Source: Campylobacterales bacterium
GTDB taxonomy: Bacteria > Campylobacterota > Campylobacteria > Campylobacterales > Sulfurovaceae
Direction: 5' to 3'
DNA length: 64,000 bases
Assembly: GCA_014763895.1 (NCBI GenBank)
Contig: JACXUM010000008.1
Coordinates: 1 to 64,000, forward strand
Made by a program: the position numbers and the translations under genes. Shown here piece by piece: positions 19,611-28,776 of the stretch (position 1 is its first letter; each line of letters opens with the position of its first letter). Under the pieces are notes generated by a model. The model saw only the letters and a list, made by a program, of their open reading frames with translations, did no database searches and had not been told where the DNA came from.

Positions 19611-20684
19611 ATGCTTTTACTTGAATATTACCAAAACCAGCACTATTTCAATGAACTCTATGTGCCCAGAAAGATACAAATCCCTGATCAAGGCAATATC
19701 AATCTTTACGGAGTGAGGGGGTCAGGGAAAAGTGCCATGGTCCTGGACTTTATCAAGGAACAGGATCCCACAAAAACCCTCTATATCGATATGGAAGATC
19801 CCAATCTGCTCTTTGCACCCCTGACAGTGGAAATCCTGCAGAACTATATCAATAAAAGCCAAATTACCCTACTCGTACTGGACCACTATACGCAAGATGC
19901 CCTGGAGCGTTTTCCCTTGATCGACAGGTTGATCGTTATCACGCGTACCAAACTGGAAGGGACGGCACTTGAAGGGGTAGAGCTTTTCCCGTTGGACTAT
20001 GAAGAGTTCTTGGCGTTTGAAAGCTCCGTTTCGGCAACGCACTCGTTCAACCATTTTCTTAAAACCGGTACCCTGCCGCAAATAGCAAGACTCCATAAGT
20101 CCAATATCTCTGCCATAAAGACATTTATGCAAAGCAAATTTGATACCAGCGAACACAAACTGCTCTGGGTCCTTGCACAGCATCATACCAAACATCTGAC
20201 CGTCCATCAGATCTATACCTATGCCAAGGAAAAATTCAAGGTATCCAAAGACTGGCTTTACCGCACCATCAAACTCTTCAGCGATGAGAAACTGCTCTTT
20301 TTCATAGAGGACAGATACCAAAAAAGCGGGAAGAAAATGATCCTCTTTGATTTTGCATTTGCCAAATACTTTACGACGGGCCAGCCATTCATCATACAGT
20401 TTGACACGATGATCGCCTTGGCCTTGATCAAACATCACATTAGCTTTGAAACCTTGGGAATCCATGGATATATTACTTCTGAGTCCGAACTGGTTATTCC
20501 TGCCCCTTTCGAAAGCGAAGAAAGCCTTTGGGCAAAATCACAAAGCAAATTTTCTCTTTATAAACAATACGGCGTTAAAAAAGTTACGATTGTCACGGTA
20601 GCAAACCAATATGAATATGATATACAAAACATCCATTTTGAAGCATTGCCGTTTTATGAATGGAGTATATTAAATGAAGAATAA
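19611..20684 (+). CDS. P-loop ATPase divergent from rpsJ
   Basis: A 357-residue AAA/STAND-type ATPase. Walker A is GVRGSGKS at residues 34-41; LLVLDH about 55 residues later is a likely Walker B. The middle (LTVHQIYTYAKEKFKVSKDWLYRTIKLFSDEKLLFF) resembles a winged helix, and a DUF4143-like nuclease-type fold may follow. The frame has an ATG nine bases earlier, but AAGGA abuts it and is correctly spaced from the ATG at 19611. A homologue sits in the same place next to rpsJ in Helicobacter (HP1321, by recollection). Its role is unknown. Confidence 0.85.
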   Translation: MLLLEYYQNQHYFNELYVPRKIQIPDQGNINLYGVRGSGKSAMVLDFIKEQDPTKTLYIDMEDPNLLFAPLTVEILQNYINKSQITLLVLDHYTQDALERFPLIDRLIVITRTKLEGTALEGVELFPLDYEEFLAFESSVSATHSFNHFLKTGTLPQIARLHKSNISAIKTFMQSKFDTSEHKLLWVLAQHHTKHLTVHQIYTYAKEKFKVSKDWLYRTIKLFSDEKLLFFIEDRYQKSGKKMILFDFAFAKYFTTGQPFIIQFDTMIALALIKHHISFETLGIHGYITSESELVIPAPFESEESLWAKSQSKFSLYKQYGVKKVTIVTVANQYEYDIQNIHFEALPFYEWSILNEE

Positions 20685-20689
20685 GTAGT

Positions 20690-20793
20690 ACCTCCCCCCA
20701 GATCCCTGCGGCACACGGTAAAGAAAGGTGGGCTGCTATGTTCCCATCCTGACCCGCTGTCTCTCAGTACTGTTGCACAGGTCTAAGAAGAGG
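20690..20793 (-). ncRNA. ffs: Signal recognition particle RNA, small bacterial form
   Basis: On the minus strand GGGTCAGGATGGGAACATAG followed by CAGCCCACC is helix 8 of SRP RNA: the GGAA tetraloop closed by AUG/CAU and the asymmetric CAG/AGCAG internal loop that binds Ffh. Further on, GTGTGCCGCAGGGATCTGG matches the 3' arm of the E. coli 4.5S RNA. The ends pair as CCTCTTC with GGGGAGG. A TATAAT box lies just upstream. Ends are estimates. Confidence 0.85.
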
Positions 20794-20800
20794 CAGGCGA

Positions 20801-20806
20801 ATTATA
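20801..20806 (-). promoter_or_regulatory. -10 box of the SRP RNA gene
   Basis: The minus strand reads CGTTATAATTCGCC, placing the transcription start near 20793, where the terminal SRP stem begins. Confidence 0.7.
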
Positions 20807-20859
20807 ACGGAAAAGAGCTTATAGGTGATTAAATTTAGTCTATTTTAAAAACGATTGGA

Positions 20860-20865
20860 TATAAT
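20860..20865 (+). promoter_or_regulatory. -10 box of tRNA-Ser(GGA)
   Basis: GGATATAATTTC, 18 bases before the mature 5' end of the tRNA. Confidence 0.65.
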
Positions 20866-20882
20866 TTCATTCTAAACTTTAT

Positions 20883-20970
20883 AGACAGGTGGCCGAGCGG
20901 TTGAAGGCGCACGCCTGGAACGCGTGTATAGTTAACGCTATCGAGGGTTCGAATCCCTTCCTGTCTGCCA
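20883..20970 (+). tRNA. tRNA-Ser (anticodon GGA)
   Basis: 88 nt class II tRNA. Acceptor AGACAGG pairs with CCTGTCT, followed by G and an encoded CCA. The anticodon loop reads CTGGAAC, and a long variable arm of serine type follows. The T-arm has GGTTCGAATCC. Confidence 0.95.
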
Positions 20971-21347
20971 TGTAATATCTATAAAAATCCAAACTATGAT
21001 TTGTCTTTCCAATAATCTACTCTTTTTTTAATAAAAATATTTCACAACCATATGCCATTTTTTAGATCCAGACAACTTTTGGGAAAAATTAATCGCCAAT
21101 TCTAACGCTACACTATTGTGATTAAAAACAAGCAGTTAGATATATTGGCTTGCCAAGCCGAAGATCTTATCCCAATTAAATCTAATCATTTGTAAGTTAT
21201 ACTGTAATCAGATTTATACTTTGAGAAAAGAGTAGCAAAATAGTTATTGACTATCCTTTTAAGAGTAAGCGTGTGGGTGAGGGATAGAGGCTTTTTATGA
21301 GGATTTTTAAGCGTTACTCATATATTTTTGTCAAAAAGGCATAATTT
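20971..21347 (+). other. AT-rich intergenic stretch before the GGDEF gene
   Basis: No gene or RNA that I can support. The last 120 bases probably hold the promoter of the cyclase gene, but no clear -10 stands out. A 15-codon ORF at 21297 ends just before the cyclase start and lacks support. Confidence 0.5.
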
Positions 21348-22880
21348 ATGTTTTCAAAGAAGTCATTATCTTCACATTTTCTGAATACAAAACAATATCC
21401 GGACACTTCGGATAATCTTGAATTTCAGCAGCTTCTCGAGGCAGGGCATAGCCTTGATTATGTCATTTTTGGTAATTTGATTATAGGCTCTATAACCATT
21501 TTCATAATGTTGAACGATCTGCCCAAAACGCTTCTTGGCTTTTGGATAGCACTGCTTGCTATTTCAATTTTACTAAGAATTGTACTTGCATCAACTTATC
21601 AAAAAGCCCGACCTGAAACACTGCGGCGATGGAAAGGCTATTTCATATCCAGCTCTTTATTTTCTGGCATCATATGGGGGATAGGTGCCCTTTTTATTGA
21701 ATTCCATACCGGCCCTTTCTATCATGGTATTGAAGCTTTTATTCTTGGGGGATTGTCAGCTGGGGCCATCGTATCCAACAGTTTTATTCGTTGGAATTAC
21801 CCGGCTTTTATGCTACCGATGCTCTCGCTTCTGACGATATCCTACCTTTACCAAAATGATATCGAATACTCTCTTATGGCTATGATGGTTGTAACCTTTA
21901 TGATCATTATGGGGGTATCCGCTGCGAATTTTAGAAAACTTCACTTTGAAAAACAAAAAATGCTTCAAATAGCAAATGAAACACTCGATCAGCTTCAGGT
22001 TTCTGAACAACGGCTAAAAGATATTACTTCCAGCATGGGAGAAGGTGTATTTGTTGTGGATAAAACAGGACATTTGACTTTCATCAATAATGAAACAGAA
22101 CGGCTGTTGGGCTGGCATTTCGAAGAATTAAATGGGGATCTGGAAGATATACACTCTAAAATTCATGTTCATATGCAAGAGGACCAAGAAGATTGTCCAG
22201 TAAAAAGAGCATTAGCCTATGGCCTGACTTTGCGCTCAGATAACGAGTTGTTCAAACGCAAAGATGGTACGCTGTTTCCCGTCCTATTGACCGTTGCACC
22301 TCTGCATTCAAAAGATGGTACCCATGAGGGCGCCGTTGTCCTGTTTCAAGACAATACCAGGCAAAAGGAATTGGAAAATAAATTGGCCAAACTCGCACTT
22401 CATGATGCATTGACAGGTCTGTATAACCGTGGGCATTTTGATCAAAAACTGCAAGAAGAGCTCAATCGAACCCTACGATACGGCAGAAGCCTCTCCCTTT
22501 TGATGCTCGATATCGACTTCTTCAAAAAGGTCAATGACACCTATGGACATCAAGCAGGAGATGAAGTCTTGAAAAATATCGCACATATCATTTTAAGCTC
22601 CATTCGAAACAGTGATTATGCTGCGCGATACGGCGGTGAAGAATTTGCTATCATTTTACCAGAAACTGACCCTACAGAGGCTGTTCAGCTGGCCGAAAGA
22701 ATTAGGACGGCTATTGAACAGAACAAATTTAAAACTTCTGAAAACGATATCCCTATCACTATTAGTATAGGTGTTGGAACCAGTAAAAAAGAGACAACCC
22801 CAGAACTTCTGATAGAAGCTGCTGATAGTGCCCTTTATCAAGCAAAAGAAAACGGGCGCAATCAAGTGGTTTGCGCCTGA
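21348..22880 (+). CDS. Membrane PAS-GGDEF diguanylate cyclase
   Basis: 510 residues. Five or six hydrophobic segments lie between about residues 32 and 195 (an unclassified membrane sensor). A short linker leads to a PAS domain at about 218-335 (GEGVFVVDKTGHLTFINNE) and a GGDEF domain at about 345-510. The active-site loop is GGEEF, an active variant, and RNSD lies five residues ahead of it, which is a canonical inhibitory I-site for c-di-GMP. It should make c-di-GMP from two GTP in response to a membrane or PAS signal and be subject to product inhibition. No EAL domain. Monocistronic. Confidence 0.93.
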   Translation: MFSKKSLSSHFLNTKQYPDTSDNLEFQQLLEAGHSLDYVIFGNLIIGSITIFIMLNDLPKTLLGFWIALLAISILLRIVLASTYQKARPETLRRWKGYFISSSLFSGIIWGIGALFIEFHTGPFYHGIEAFILGGLSAGAIVSNSFIRWNYPAFMLPMLSLLTISYLYQNDIEYSLMAMMVVTFMIIMGVSAANFRKLHFEKQKMLQIANETLDQLQVSEQRLKDITSSMGEGVFVVDKTGHLTFINNETERLLGWHFEELNGDLEDIHSKIHVHMQEDQEDCPVKRALAYGLTLRSDNELFKRKDGTLFPVLLTVAPLHSKDGTHEGAVVLFQDNTRQKELENKLAKLALHDALTGLYNRGHFDQKLQEELNRTLRYGRSLSLLMLDIDFFKKVNDTYGHQAGDEVLKNIAHIILSSIRNSDYAARYGGEEFAIILPETDPTEAVQLAERIRTAIEQNKFKTSENDIPITISIGVGTSKKETTPELLIEAADSALYQAKENGRNQVVCA

Positions 22881-23020
22881 TCATGCTTTTTGCAAAAAAG
22901 TTTTTTACACAGTAAATAATGAAATAAAGGAAATACCCTATCCTCCGTCTTCCTTTTACAAAGCATTTTCGTTGTATACTATTTTTCTATTCATTTACTT
23001 TCATAAAAATGGAGCACACA

Positions 23021-23479
23021 ATGCGAACTTTAAAAAAATTTTTATCTTTATCATTTGTCGCTTTGACGTTGATCCTAAGCGGTTGTAATTCACCAGGATT
23101 ATCAGGAGGGAAAGTCCAAAGGGAATACTTTACAGGAGGACAGATCCGTTCAGAATTTATCATGAGCGACAGTACCGGAAGGAACGGGATCTTAAAAAAA
23201 TACGGTTATGATGGGAAAGTGACCTCTGCTGCCCAGATCCAAAATGGCAAAAAAAACGGTACAGAAACCTGGTACGATACCCAAGGCAACGTTATTATGA
23301 CCGTACCCTACCTAAACGGGAGAAAAGAAGGTATTCAAAAAGTCTTTTATCCTGATGGTAAGCTCATGGTATACACAACCTATCGCAATGATAGCAAAGA
23401 GGGCAAAGCGGTCAAATATAATATGGATGGAAGCATTAACGAAGAAGCCTACTTTAGAAATGGGGAGAGAGTACGCTAA
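23021..23479 (+). CDS. YwqK-like repeat lipoprotein
   Basis: 152 residues. The signal ends LILSGC, predicting a lipoprotein. After it are MORN-variant repeats of the YwqK type: LKKYGYDGKVTSAAQIQNGKKNG, ETWYDTQGNVIMTVPYLNGRKEG, KVFYPDGKLMVYTTYRNDSKEG. GGAG lies six bases ahead of the ATG at 23021; an in-frame ATG four codons earlier has no such site. Annotations often call these antitoxin-like, but a secreted lipoprotein with no toxin beside it makes that unlikely. Confidence 0.85.
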   Translation: MRTLKKFLSLSFVALTLILSGCNSPGLSGGKVQREYFTGGQIRSEFIMSDSTGRNGILKKYGYDGKVTSAAQIQNGKKNGTETWYDTQGNVIMTVPYLNGRKEGIQKVFYPDGKLMVYTTYRNDSKEGKAVKYNMDGSINEEAYFRNGERVR

Positions 23480-23483
23480 ACAA

Positions 23484-24155
23484 ATGTCTTCTCTTCTTCC
23501 CTCTTATACCCATATTGTCAATCCCAGACTCAAGCATGTCTATCTAAAACTTGATGCCAAAGGCAACCTCATCATCAAATCCCCAAAGATCAAACCTGAG
23601 CAGTTAGAGCGTATCTTGCTTAAAAAAGCAGATTGGATCAATCGTTCCAAAAATAAGCTTCAACATAAAAAAGGCAAACCTTTGGAGTTTAACGGCAAGG
23701 ATATGCTGTACTTTTTAGGCAAAGCGTATGACATAGAACTTATCTTCCATTCTATGAAAAAAACGGTTTTTGTATTTGAAAAAGATCGGTTTACACTCTA
23801 TTACCACAGACATGATCCGGTTTTGTTCCAAAAACATATCGACCGCTTCTATGCTCAAAAGGCACAGGAGCTCTTGCCTACATTAATCAATAAATGGTCT
23901 CAAAGAATGGAACTATACCCCTCTGCCCTAAAGTTTCAAAAGACCAAGAGGCAGTGGGGGAGCTGCAGCGGCAAAAATATCCTGAGTTTCAACACCATGG
24001 CCATGAAACTTCCTCTTGAAGTGATCGAGTATATCATTGTTCATGAACTTTCTCATATCCAACATAAACACCATCAAAAAGCATTCTGGGATTGTGTCGC
24101 AAGCTATATACCAAACTACAAAACCCATATTGCAGAACTCAAAACCTACCATTAA
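23484..24155 (+). CDS. YgjP-like zinc metallopeptidase (M48-type HELSH)
   Basis: 223 residues from MSSLLPSYTHIV. The zinc motif HELSHIQHKHH and the upstream WGSCS motif define the YgjP/DUF45 family (SprT/M48-like gluzincin fold). No signal peptide, so cytoplasmic. The frame extends 43 codons upstream inside the lipoprotein gene, but that part looks like a shadow of its coding sequence; the chosen ATG lies five bases after the preceding stop. Its substrate is not known. Confidence 0.88.
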   Translation: MSSLLPSYTHIVNPRLKHVYLKLDAKGNLIIKSPKIKPEQLERILLKKADWINRSKNKLQHKKGKPLEFNGKDMLYFLGKAYDIELIFHSMKKTVFVFEKDRFTLYYHRHDPVLFQKHIDRFYAQKAQELLPTLINKWSQRMELYPSALKFQKTKRQWGSCSGKNILSFNTMAMKLPLEVIEYIIVHELSHIQHKHHQKAFWDCVASYIPNYKTHIAELKTYH

Positions 24156-24167
24156 GTAAGGAAAACT

Positions 24168-24428
24168 ATGAACACCCTTTATCTGATCCTCTTTTTGCTC
24201 ATTATTTTGATCGGCTCTGTAGCCACCTATATTTACTATCTGAAAGAAAAGAACCATGAACTGGAAAGTATCAAACGGGGCTTTTGCCCCAAATGCGGCC
24301 AAAAAGGCATCATGCTGACAGATCAAAGATCCGCCGGCTGCTGCGGTCCCAAGATACTTACCTTTACCTGCCCCCACTGCGAATATACCAACAGCTTCTC
24401 TATAGAAACACCAAGCTGTAGCAGTTGA
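24168..24428 (+). CDS. Small single-span membrane protein with zinc ribbon
   Basis: 86 residues. Residues 4-25 form a membrane anchor, and the soluble tail contains CPKCG and CPHCE, a likely zinc ribbon, plus an extra CCG. AAGGAAAACT precedes the ATG, 12 bases after the metallopeptidase gene, so the two are probably co-transcribed. No named family recognised. Confidence 0.75.
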   Translation: MNTLYLILFLLIILIGSVATYIYYLKEKNHELESIKRGFCPKCGQKGIMLTDQRSAGCCGPKILTFTCPHCEYTNSFSIETPSCSS

Positions 24429-24477
24429 CAAAAAAATATTCTGATATAACATGGCCAAAACACCGTCAACCCCAGAG

Positions 24478-25416
24478 TTAATCAAACCTCTTGATGCGTC
24501 TGTGACAATAGGGAGTTGTCCCTCTGCGTTCATAATGATCCTGGTGGGAAGCTTCCGCTTTGTAGAACGGTTTGGCCTCCAGTACTTGTGTCGCGATCTT
24601 CAATCCTTTCCTCTCCAATATCGCTATCAGCTTTTCTATCGTCTGCCTCTCCTGTATATTGTTCACAAAGACAGCTGATCTGTACTGACTGCCGAGATCT
24701 GGACCCTGCCCGTCAGTCTGGGTAGGGTCGTGTATCTCAAAGAACATCTTTGCCAAAGTCTCATAAGAGATGACAGCAGGATCATATACCACTTCTACTG
24801 CTTCATAATGTCCTGTTTTATGTGAAGAGACCAGTTCATACGTAGGGTTTTGTTCGTCCCCGCCCATGTAGCCTGAGGCCACCTCTTTCACACCTTTCAA
24901 TTTTTCAAGATAATACTCTACTCCCCAAAAACAGCCGCCGGCAAAATAAGCCTTTGCCAAAGGCTGTTGTGTGGCATTATCCTCTTTTTTGTCAAACTGC
25001 AACGACACGGAGTTGACACAATAACGCACGTTCTTGGCTGTCAATCCCTCGCCCCTAAAAACATGTCCCAAATGCGCCCCGCATCTGGAACAGACGATCT
25101 CTATGCGTTGACCATCCGGATCGGGAAGTTCTTTAATGGCCCCCGAGACCGCGTCATCAAAACTGGGCCATCCGCAATGTGAACTGAATTTGTCCGAAGA
25201 TCTGTAAAGTACCTGGCCACACACTTTGCATCGGTAGACACCCTCCTGGGCCATATTGACATATTGACCAGAAAAAGGCATCTCTGTACCTTTATCAACG
25301 ATCACGTGGCGTTCTTGTGGTGTAAGTTTTTCAAGCGCCTTGGACCAGGGTTTTACATCCATTCCAAAAAGAAAAGCTATCCCAAAGAATACGTACATTA
25401 TCGCAATTCTTTTCAT
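24478..25416 (-). CDS. msrAB: Exported MsrB-MsrA methionine sulfoxide reductase fusion
   Basis: 312 residues. An N-terminal hydrophobic segment (residues 5-18) suggests export or membrane anchoring. MsrB comes first (about 30-145): zinc cysteines 63, 66, 109 and 112, with catalytic Cys133 in RYCVNS. MsrA follows (about 155-305) with catalytic Cys162 in GGCFWGVE and GSQYRSAVF. The enzyme reduces both R and S forms of methionine sulfoxide, protecting envelope proteins from oxidation. The electron donor is not encoded nearby. AAAAAGGAATCAAT precedes the ATG. Confidence 0.95.
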   Translation of the reverse strand: MKRIAIMYVFFGIAFLFGMDVKPWSKALEKLTPQERHVIVDKGTEMPFSGQYVNMAQEGVYRCKVCGQVLYRSSDKFSSHCGWPSFDDAVSGAIKELPDPDGQRIEIVCSRCGAHLGHVFRGEGLTAKNVRYCVNSVSLQFDKKEDNATQQPLAKAYFAGGCFWGVEYYLEKLKGVKEVASGYMGGDEQNPTYELVSSHKTGHYEAVEVVYDPAVISYETLAKMFFEIHDPTQTDGQGPDLGSQYRSAVFVNNIQERQTIEKLIAILERKGLKIATQVLEAKPFYKAEASHQDHYERRGTTPYCHRRIKRFD

Positions 25417-25469
25417 ATTGATTCCTTTTTTTAGGGTACTTTACCATATCCCTGTGCATTGAATGTGCA

Positions 25470-25853
25470 CTAATCATGCAGTATGGCATATCTCCCTGAT
25501 CCCAAAAAGACAATAGCCAAGGCTCCCATCCCGAAGAGTAAAGGGAGTTCGATACTCCATCCTCCCTGTGGATTTAAAGTAAACAGAGTACCCCATTTTG
25601 TCAGATAGATTGCTACGGACATATTGAAAACCACGATAGCTGCCCACCATCTGCTTTTCCATCCGATCAATAGAAATATCGGGGCAAGAACTTCCCCCAC
25701 ATAGACACCATATGCAAATATTTCGGGTAGATGCCCAGCTGCCAGCATCCCTTTGATCGGTGCTATGCCATAAAGCGCTTTATGTACCCCATGAAATAAC
25801 AACAACCCTCCGACCATCAACCGAATGATCAATTTCCCGATACTCTCAGACAT
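25470..25853 (-). CDS. DoxX family membrane protein
   Basis: 127 residues and four membrane segments: IIRLMVGGLLLFHGVHKAL, then GEVLAPIFLLIGW, then IVVFNMSVAIYL, and a final LLFGMGALAIVFLGSGRYA. The family is small membrane proteins of uncertain role, sometimes in redox or metal stress. It lies 54 bases upstream of msrAB on the same strand. A second DoxX gene is at 43489. Confidence 0.85.
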   Translation of the reverse strand: MSESIGKLIIRLMVGGLLLFHGVHKALYGIAPIKGMLAAGHLPEIFAYGVYVGEVLAPIFLLIGWKSRWWAAIVVFNMSVAIYLTKWGTLFTLNPQGGWSIELPLLFGMGALAIVFLGSGRYAILHD

Positions 25854-25889
25854 ACTACACTCCTTCTAAAAAGATTATTAGACTATATT

Positions 25890-27020
25890 TCATGATTTGG
25901 AAAACCGCCTTTTAAACTGGGTGATCCATGGCGAAATGACCTGCACAGCTTTGATGACTATTAACCCCGATACCATCCCGATACACATCTGAAGGATGAA
26001 AATTACCAGCCATGCCAAACCAAAATCTTCCAATACCTCTTCAATACGATGCAAAATCCCAAGCTGATGATCCAGAATACCGCCTCCAACGGCCAGCATG
26101 GCAACCGTACCGATCACACCGATACCTCCGATCAGCCAGGGAACCGAAACGACCAGACCATCCCCCATGCGCTTAAGCAAAGTCAATTTACTCTTTTGTA
26201 AAAAGAACCCGATATCATCCAGTTTGATGATCACCGCTACAATGCCATAAACTCCCACTGTTGCAATCAGGGCAACGGCAAACAAGACACTCATTTTGAC
26301 ACCAAAACCTGCATCAGAGACCAGGCTCAAAGCCAATACCATAATCTCCAAAGAGAGGATAAAGTCCGTTTTTATCGCACTTGCGACCCTTTGAGACTCG
26401 AAATGCTCAACACTCAACTCCGCTATCGTCTCCTGGGCAGATGCATGTTCTTCCTCTCTATGCCAAAATCTCTCTATCACGCTCTCTGTCCCCTCATAAG
26501 CCAGATAAAGCCCTCCTGCGATCAAGATCGGGCTCATCAGCCATGGTACAAATGCACTGACAATGAGAATAAGCGGAATAATAATCAGCTTATTCTTGGC
26601 ACTTCCCTTCGCGATCTTCCAGACTATCGGCAGTTCCCTCTTTGCCGCATTTCGCTTCAGCTCCACCAGCACTGCTTCACGCATCGCTGAGACCTCTTCA
26701 AAAAGCTTCTGCTGTTCATCAGAAGGAAGTTTGGCAATATGCGATTTAAATTCACTCAGGGAATGGGCATTCTGCAGTTCTTTTTTGAGAATATCGGAAG
26801 TCGTTTCATTGGTCATGCTCGATATGGCCGCCAAGTCATCGATCACCACGCCAGAAGACTTCACACTGGCAACCTTGGTATAAGTAGCGATATCATCGAG
26901 CATCAAGGTCATATCATCCAAAGAGGTAGCCATACTTTTGGATGCGGTCACCATCGTTTTGGAGGCAAGAGAACTAATATCATCCGCCAATGCTGCCAAA
27001 TACCCTAATATCCCTGCCAT
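25890..27020 (-). CDS. DUF808 family inner-membrane protein
   Basis: 376 residues. MAGILGYLAALADDISS and DDMTLMLDDIATYTKVA match the family start, with about 20 extra residues between them. A second insertion (about 65-125, SSMTNETTSDILKKEL to LVELKRN) precedes the conserved RELPIVWKIAKGSAKNKLIIIP. Six or more membrane segments follow. The family (YedI-like) is uncharacterised. Confidence 0.85.
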   Translation of the reverse strand: MAGILGYLAALADDISSLASKTMVTASKSMATSLDDMTLMLDDIATYTKVASVKSSGVVIDDLAAISSMTNETTSDILKKELQNAHSLSEFKSHIAKLPSDEQQKLFEEVSAMREAVLVELKRNAAKRELPIVWKIAKGSAKNKLIIIPLILIVSAFVPWLMSPILIAGGLYLAYEGTESVIERFWHREEEHASAQETIAELSVEHFESQRVASAIKTDFILSLEIMVLALSLVSDAGFGVKMSVLFAVALIATVGVYGIVAVIIKLDDIGFFLQKSKLTLLKRMGDGLVVSVPWLIGGIGVIGTVAMLAVGGGILDHQLGILHRIEEVLEDFGLAWLVIFILQMCIGMVSGLIVIKAVQVISPWITQFKRRFSKS

Positions 27021-27175
27021 TTTTATTACCTCATTTCTAATCTTAACCCATACATAATGATACGATTTTTTAACTTTAGATTGTAGCGTGGCTTTTGTTG
27101 AAAAAAGATTTGAACTTTTTATAAAAATTGAGGAAAATAGTTAATTGCAAGAAAACCCATGAACTCTTTTGTACA

Positions 27176-27384
27176 ATGTACGAACGAAAAAGAATTTACT
27201 GGACAGACAAGATGGGTTCTGAGATACACAAAACGGTTTTTAATGAACAGGATTATGAAGCGTTTGAACAGGCATGTCTAGCAGAACTTGATTTTGTCAA
27301 AAAGCTCTTTGCGCAAGGCGACAAATATTTCAGCGAAGCTTACCGCATAGGCTATGAAGGGAGCGTAAATCTAACTGTGTAAAT
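27176..27384 (+). pseudogene. Small gene cut off by the IS256-type element
   Basis: The reading frame MYERKRIYWTDKMGSEIH continues to about residue 66 (YRIGYEGSVNL), where it runs into the left inverted repeat of the insertion sequence and stops. The composition (charged, aromatic, GSEIHKTVF) looks like real coding sequence. I could not name the family. No convincing ribosome-binding site precedes ATG 27176; a TTG 16 codons earlier is an alternative. Probably the 5' part of a larger gene. Confidence 0.5.
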
Positions 27385-28693
27385 TCTAAAAATTAAATTT
27401 ATTTGATATAGTGGTCAAGTAAATTATTGGAAAAAGGATTTACATATGAGCTTGCTAAATACAGAAGAGTTAAAAAGACAGATCAAAGAGGGGGCCTTTA
27501 CCTCTTTGGATGATATTACCAATGAGTTCAAGGCGATACTTAAAGAGGTTATCCAGACAGCTTCAGGAGAAGAACTGACTTCTCACCTCGGTTACGATAA
27601 ACACCAAACTTCAAACAATTCAAATTCCCGTAACGGATATAATGATAAAACGATCAACTCCAAATACGGACAATTTGATGTATCTATCCCCAGAGACAGA
27701 GAGTCTACCTTTGAGCCGCAGTTGGTTAAAAAGAGAGAAGTACTTTTAGATGGCAGTGAAGACCTCATTCTTTCACTCTATACCAAAGGTATGAGCGTAA
27801 GGGATATACAGCATCATCTTGATGATCTATACGGCTATGAGCTCTCAACAGAGACAATCTCTAATATCACTTCCAAGATCATCGAAAAAGCCAATGAGTG
27901 GCAATCTCGTCCACTTGAACCGATATACCCCATTATCTTTATGGATGCCACTGTACTCAAGATAAGAGTAGACAGAGTGGTTAAAAATATTGCTGCATAT
28001 ATTATGCTGGGTATCACACTTGAAGGCAAGAAAGAGATCATCGGCATTTGGATAGGAGAGAATGAAACATCCAAATACTGGCTCACTGTTTTAAACGATA
28101 TTCAAAAGCGTGGCATACAAGATGTCCTGATCTTTGCGATTGATGGTTTAAATGGCTTTAATGAAGCCATACAGGCGGTGTATCCTAAAGCTGAGATACA
28201 AAGATGTATCGTACATCAGATCAGAAGCTCTTTAAAATTTGTATCATGGAAAGACAGAAAAGCAGTTGCAAAAGATCTTAGATCTGTTTATGCTGCACAC
28301 AATGAAGAGGACGCACAAATTGCCCTGACTGAGTTCAATGAAATATGGGGTAAAAAATACCCCAATATCACCGCTTCCTGGACAACCCACTGGAATGAAC
28401 TTGCCACGTTCTTCAAATATCCGGATTCTGTCAGAAAGCTCATTTATACAACGAATCCCATAGAGTCGCTCAATGCAGCTATTAAAAGAAAAACGAAATC
28501 AAAAGGCTCATTCCCTACTACGGAGTCTGCTTTTAAAATGCTCTACTTATCAACACAGGAGGTTCAGGAAAAATGGAATGCTAACAGTTTGAGAAATTGG
28601 CATGAGATATACCCTCAGCTTAGTATATTTTTTAGTGAAATTATGTCAAAATATACCAAGTGACTAAGGGATAGAAGGTGGATTTACACAGTT
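27373..28693 (+). mobile_element. IS256-family insertion sequence
   Basis: About 1.32 kb with one transposase gene. Ends carry the inverted repeat AACTGTGTAAAT (27373-27384) and ATTTACACAGTT (28682-28693), a 12-bp perfect match extended by imperfect pairing. The flanks GTAAATCT and TATTTTAC do not form the expected 8-9 bp target duplication. Confidence 0.88.
27446..28663 (+). CDS. IS256-family DDE transposase (mutator type)
   Basis: 405 residues, full length. The catalytic acids are visible in IIFMDATVLKI (D), LIFAIDGLNGF (D) and YTTNPIESLN (E). The conserved C/H block IQRCIVHQIRSSLKFV is present. AAAAAGGATTTACAT lies ahead of ATG. The gene appears intact, so the element may be active. Confidence 0.96.
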   Translation: MSLLNTEELKRQIKEGAFTSLDDITNEFKAILKEVIQTASGEELTSHLGYDKHQTSNNSNSRNGYNDKTINSKYGQFDVSIPRDRESTFEPQLVKKREVLLDGSEDLILSLYTKGMSVRDIQHHLDDLYGYELSTETISNITSKIIEKANEWQSRPLEPIYPIIFMDATVLKIRVDRVVKNIAAYIMLGITLEGKKEIIGIWIGENETSKYWLTVLNDIQKRGIQDVLIFAIDGLNGFNEAIQAVYPKAEIQRCIVHQIRSSLKFVSWKDRKAVAKDLRSVYAAHNEEDAQIALTEFNEIWGKKYPNITASWTTHWNELATFFKYPDSVRKLIYTTNPIESLNAAIKRKTKSKGSFPTTESAFKMLYLSTQEVQEKWNANSLRNWHEIYPQLSIFFSEIMSKYTK

Positions 28694-28776
28694 TATTTTA
28701 CACTCTCTCCTGCACCTGCTATAACAACTTTTTTTCATCAAAAACTCCTCTGTTTTATCTAATTTGTAAAGAGATA

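Noticed and set aside
23021-24155. YwqK-like protein and metallopeptidase as a toxin-antitoxin pair
   Set aside because: The first is a secreted lipoprotein and the second a cytoplasmic YgjP-type protein; neither looks like a toxin, and such YwqK labels are often transferred without support.
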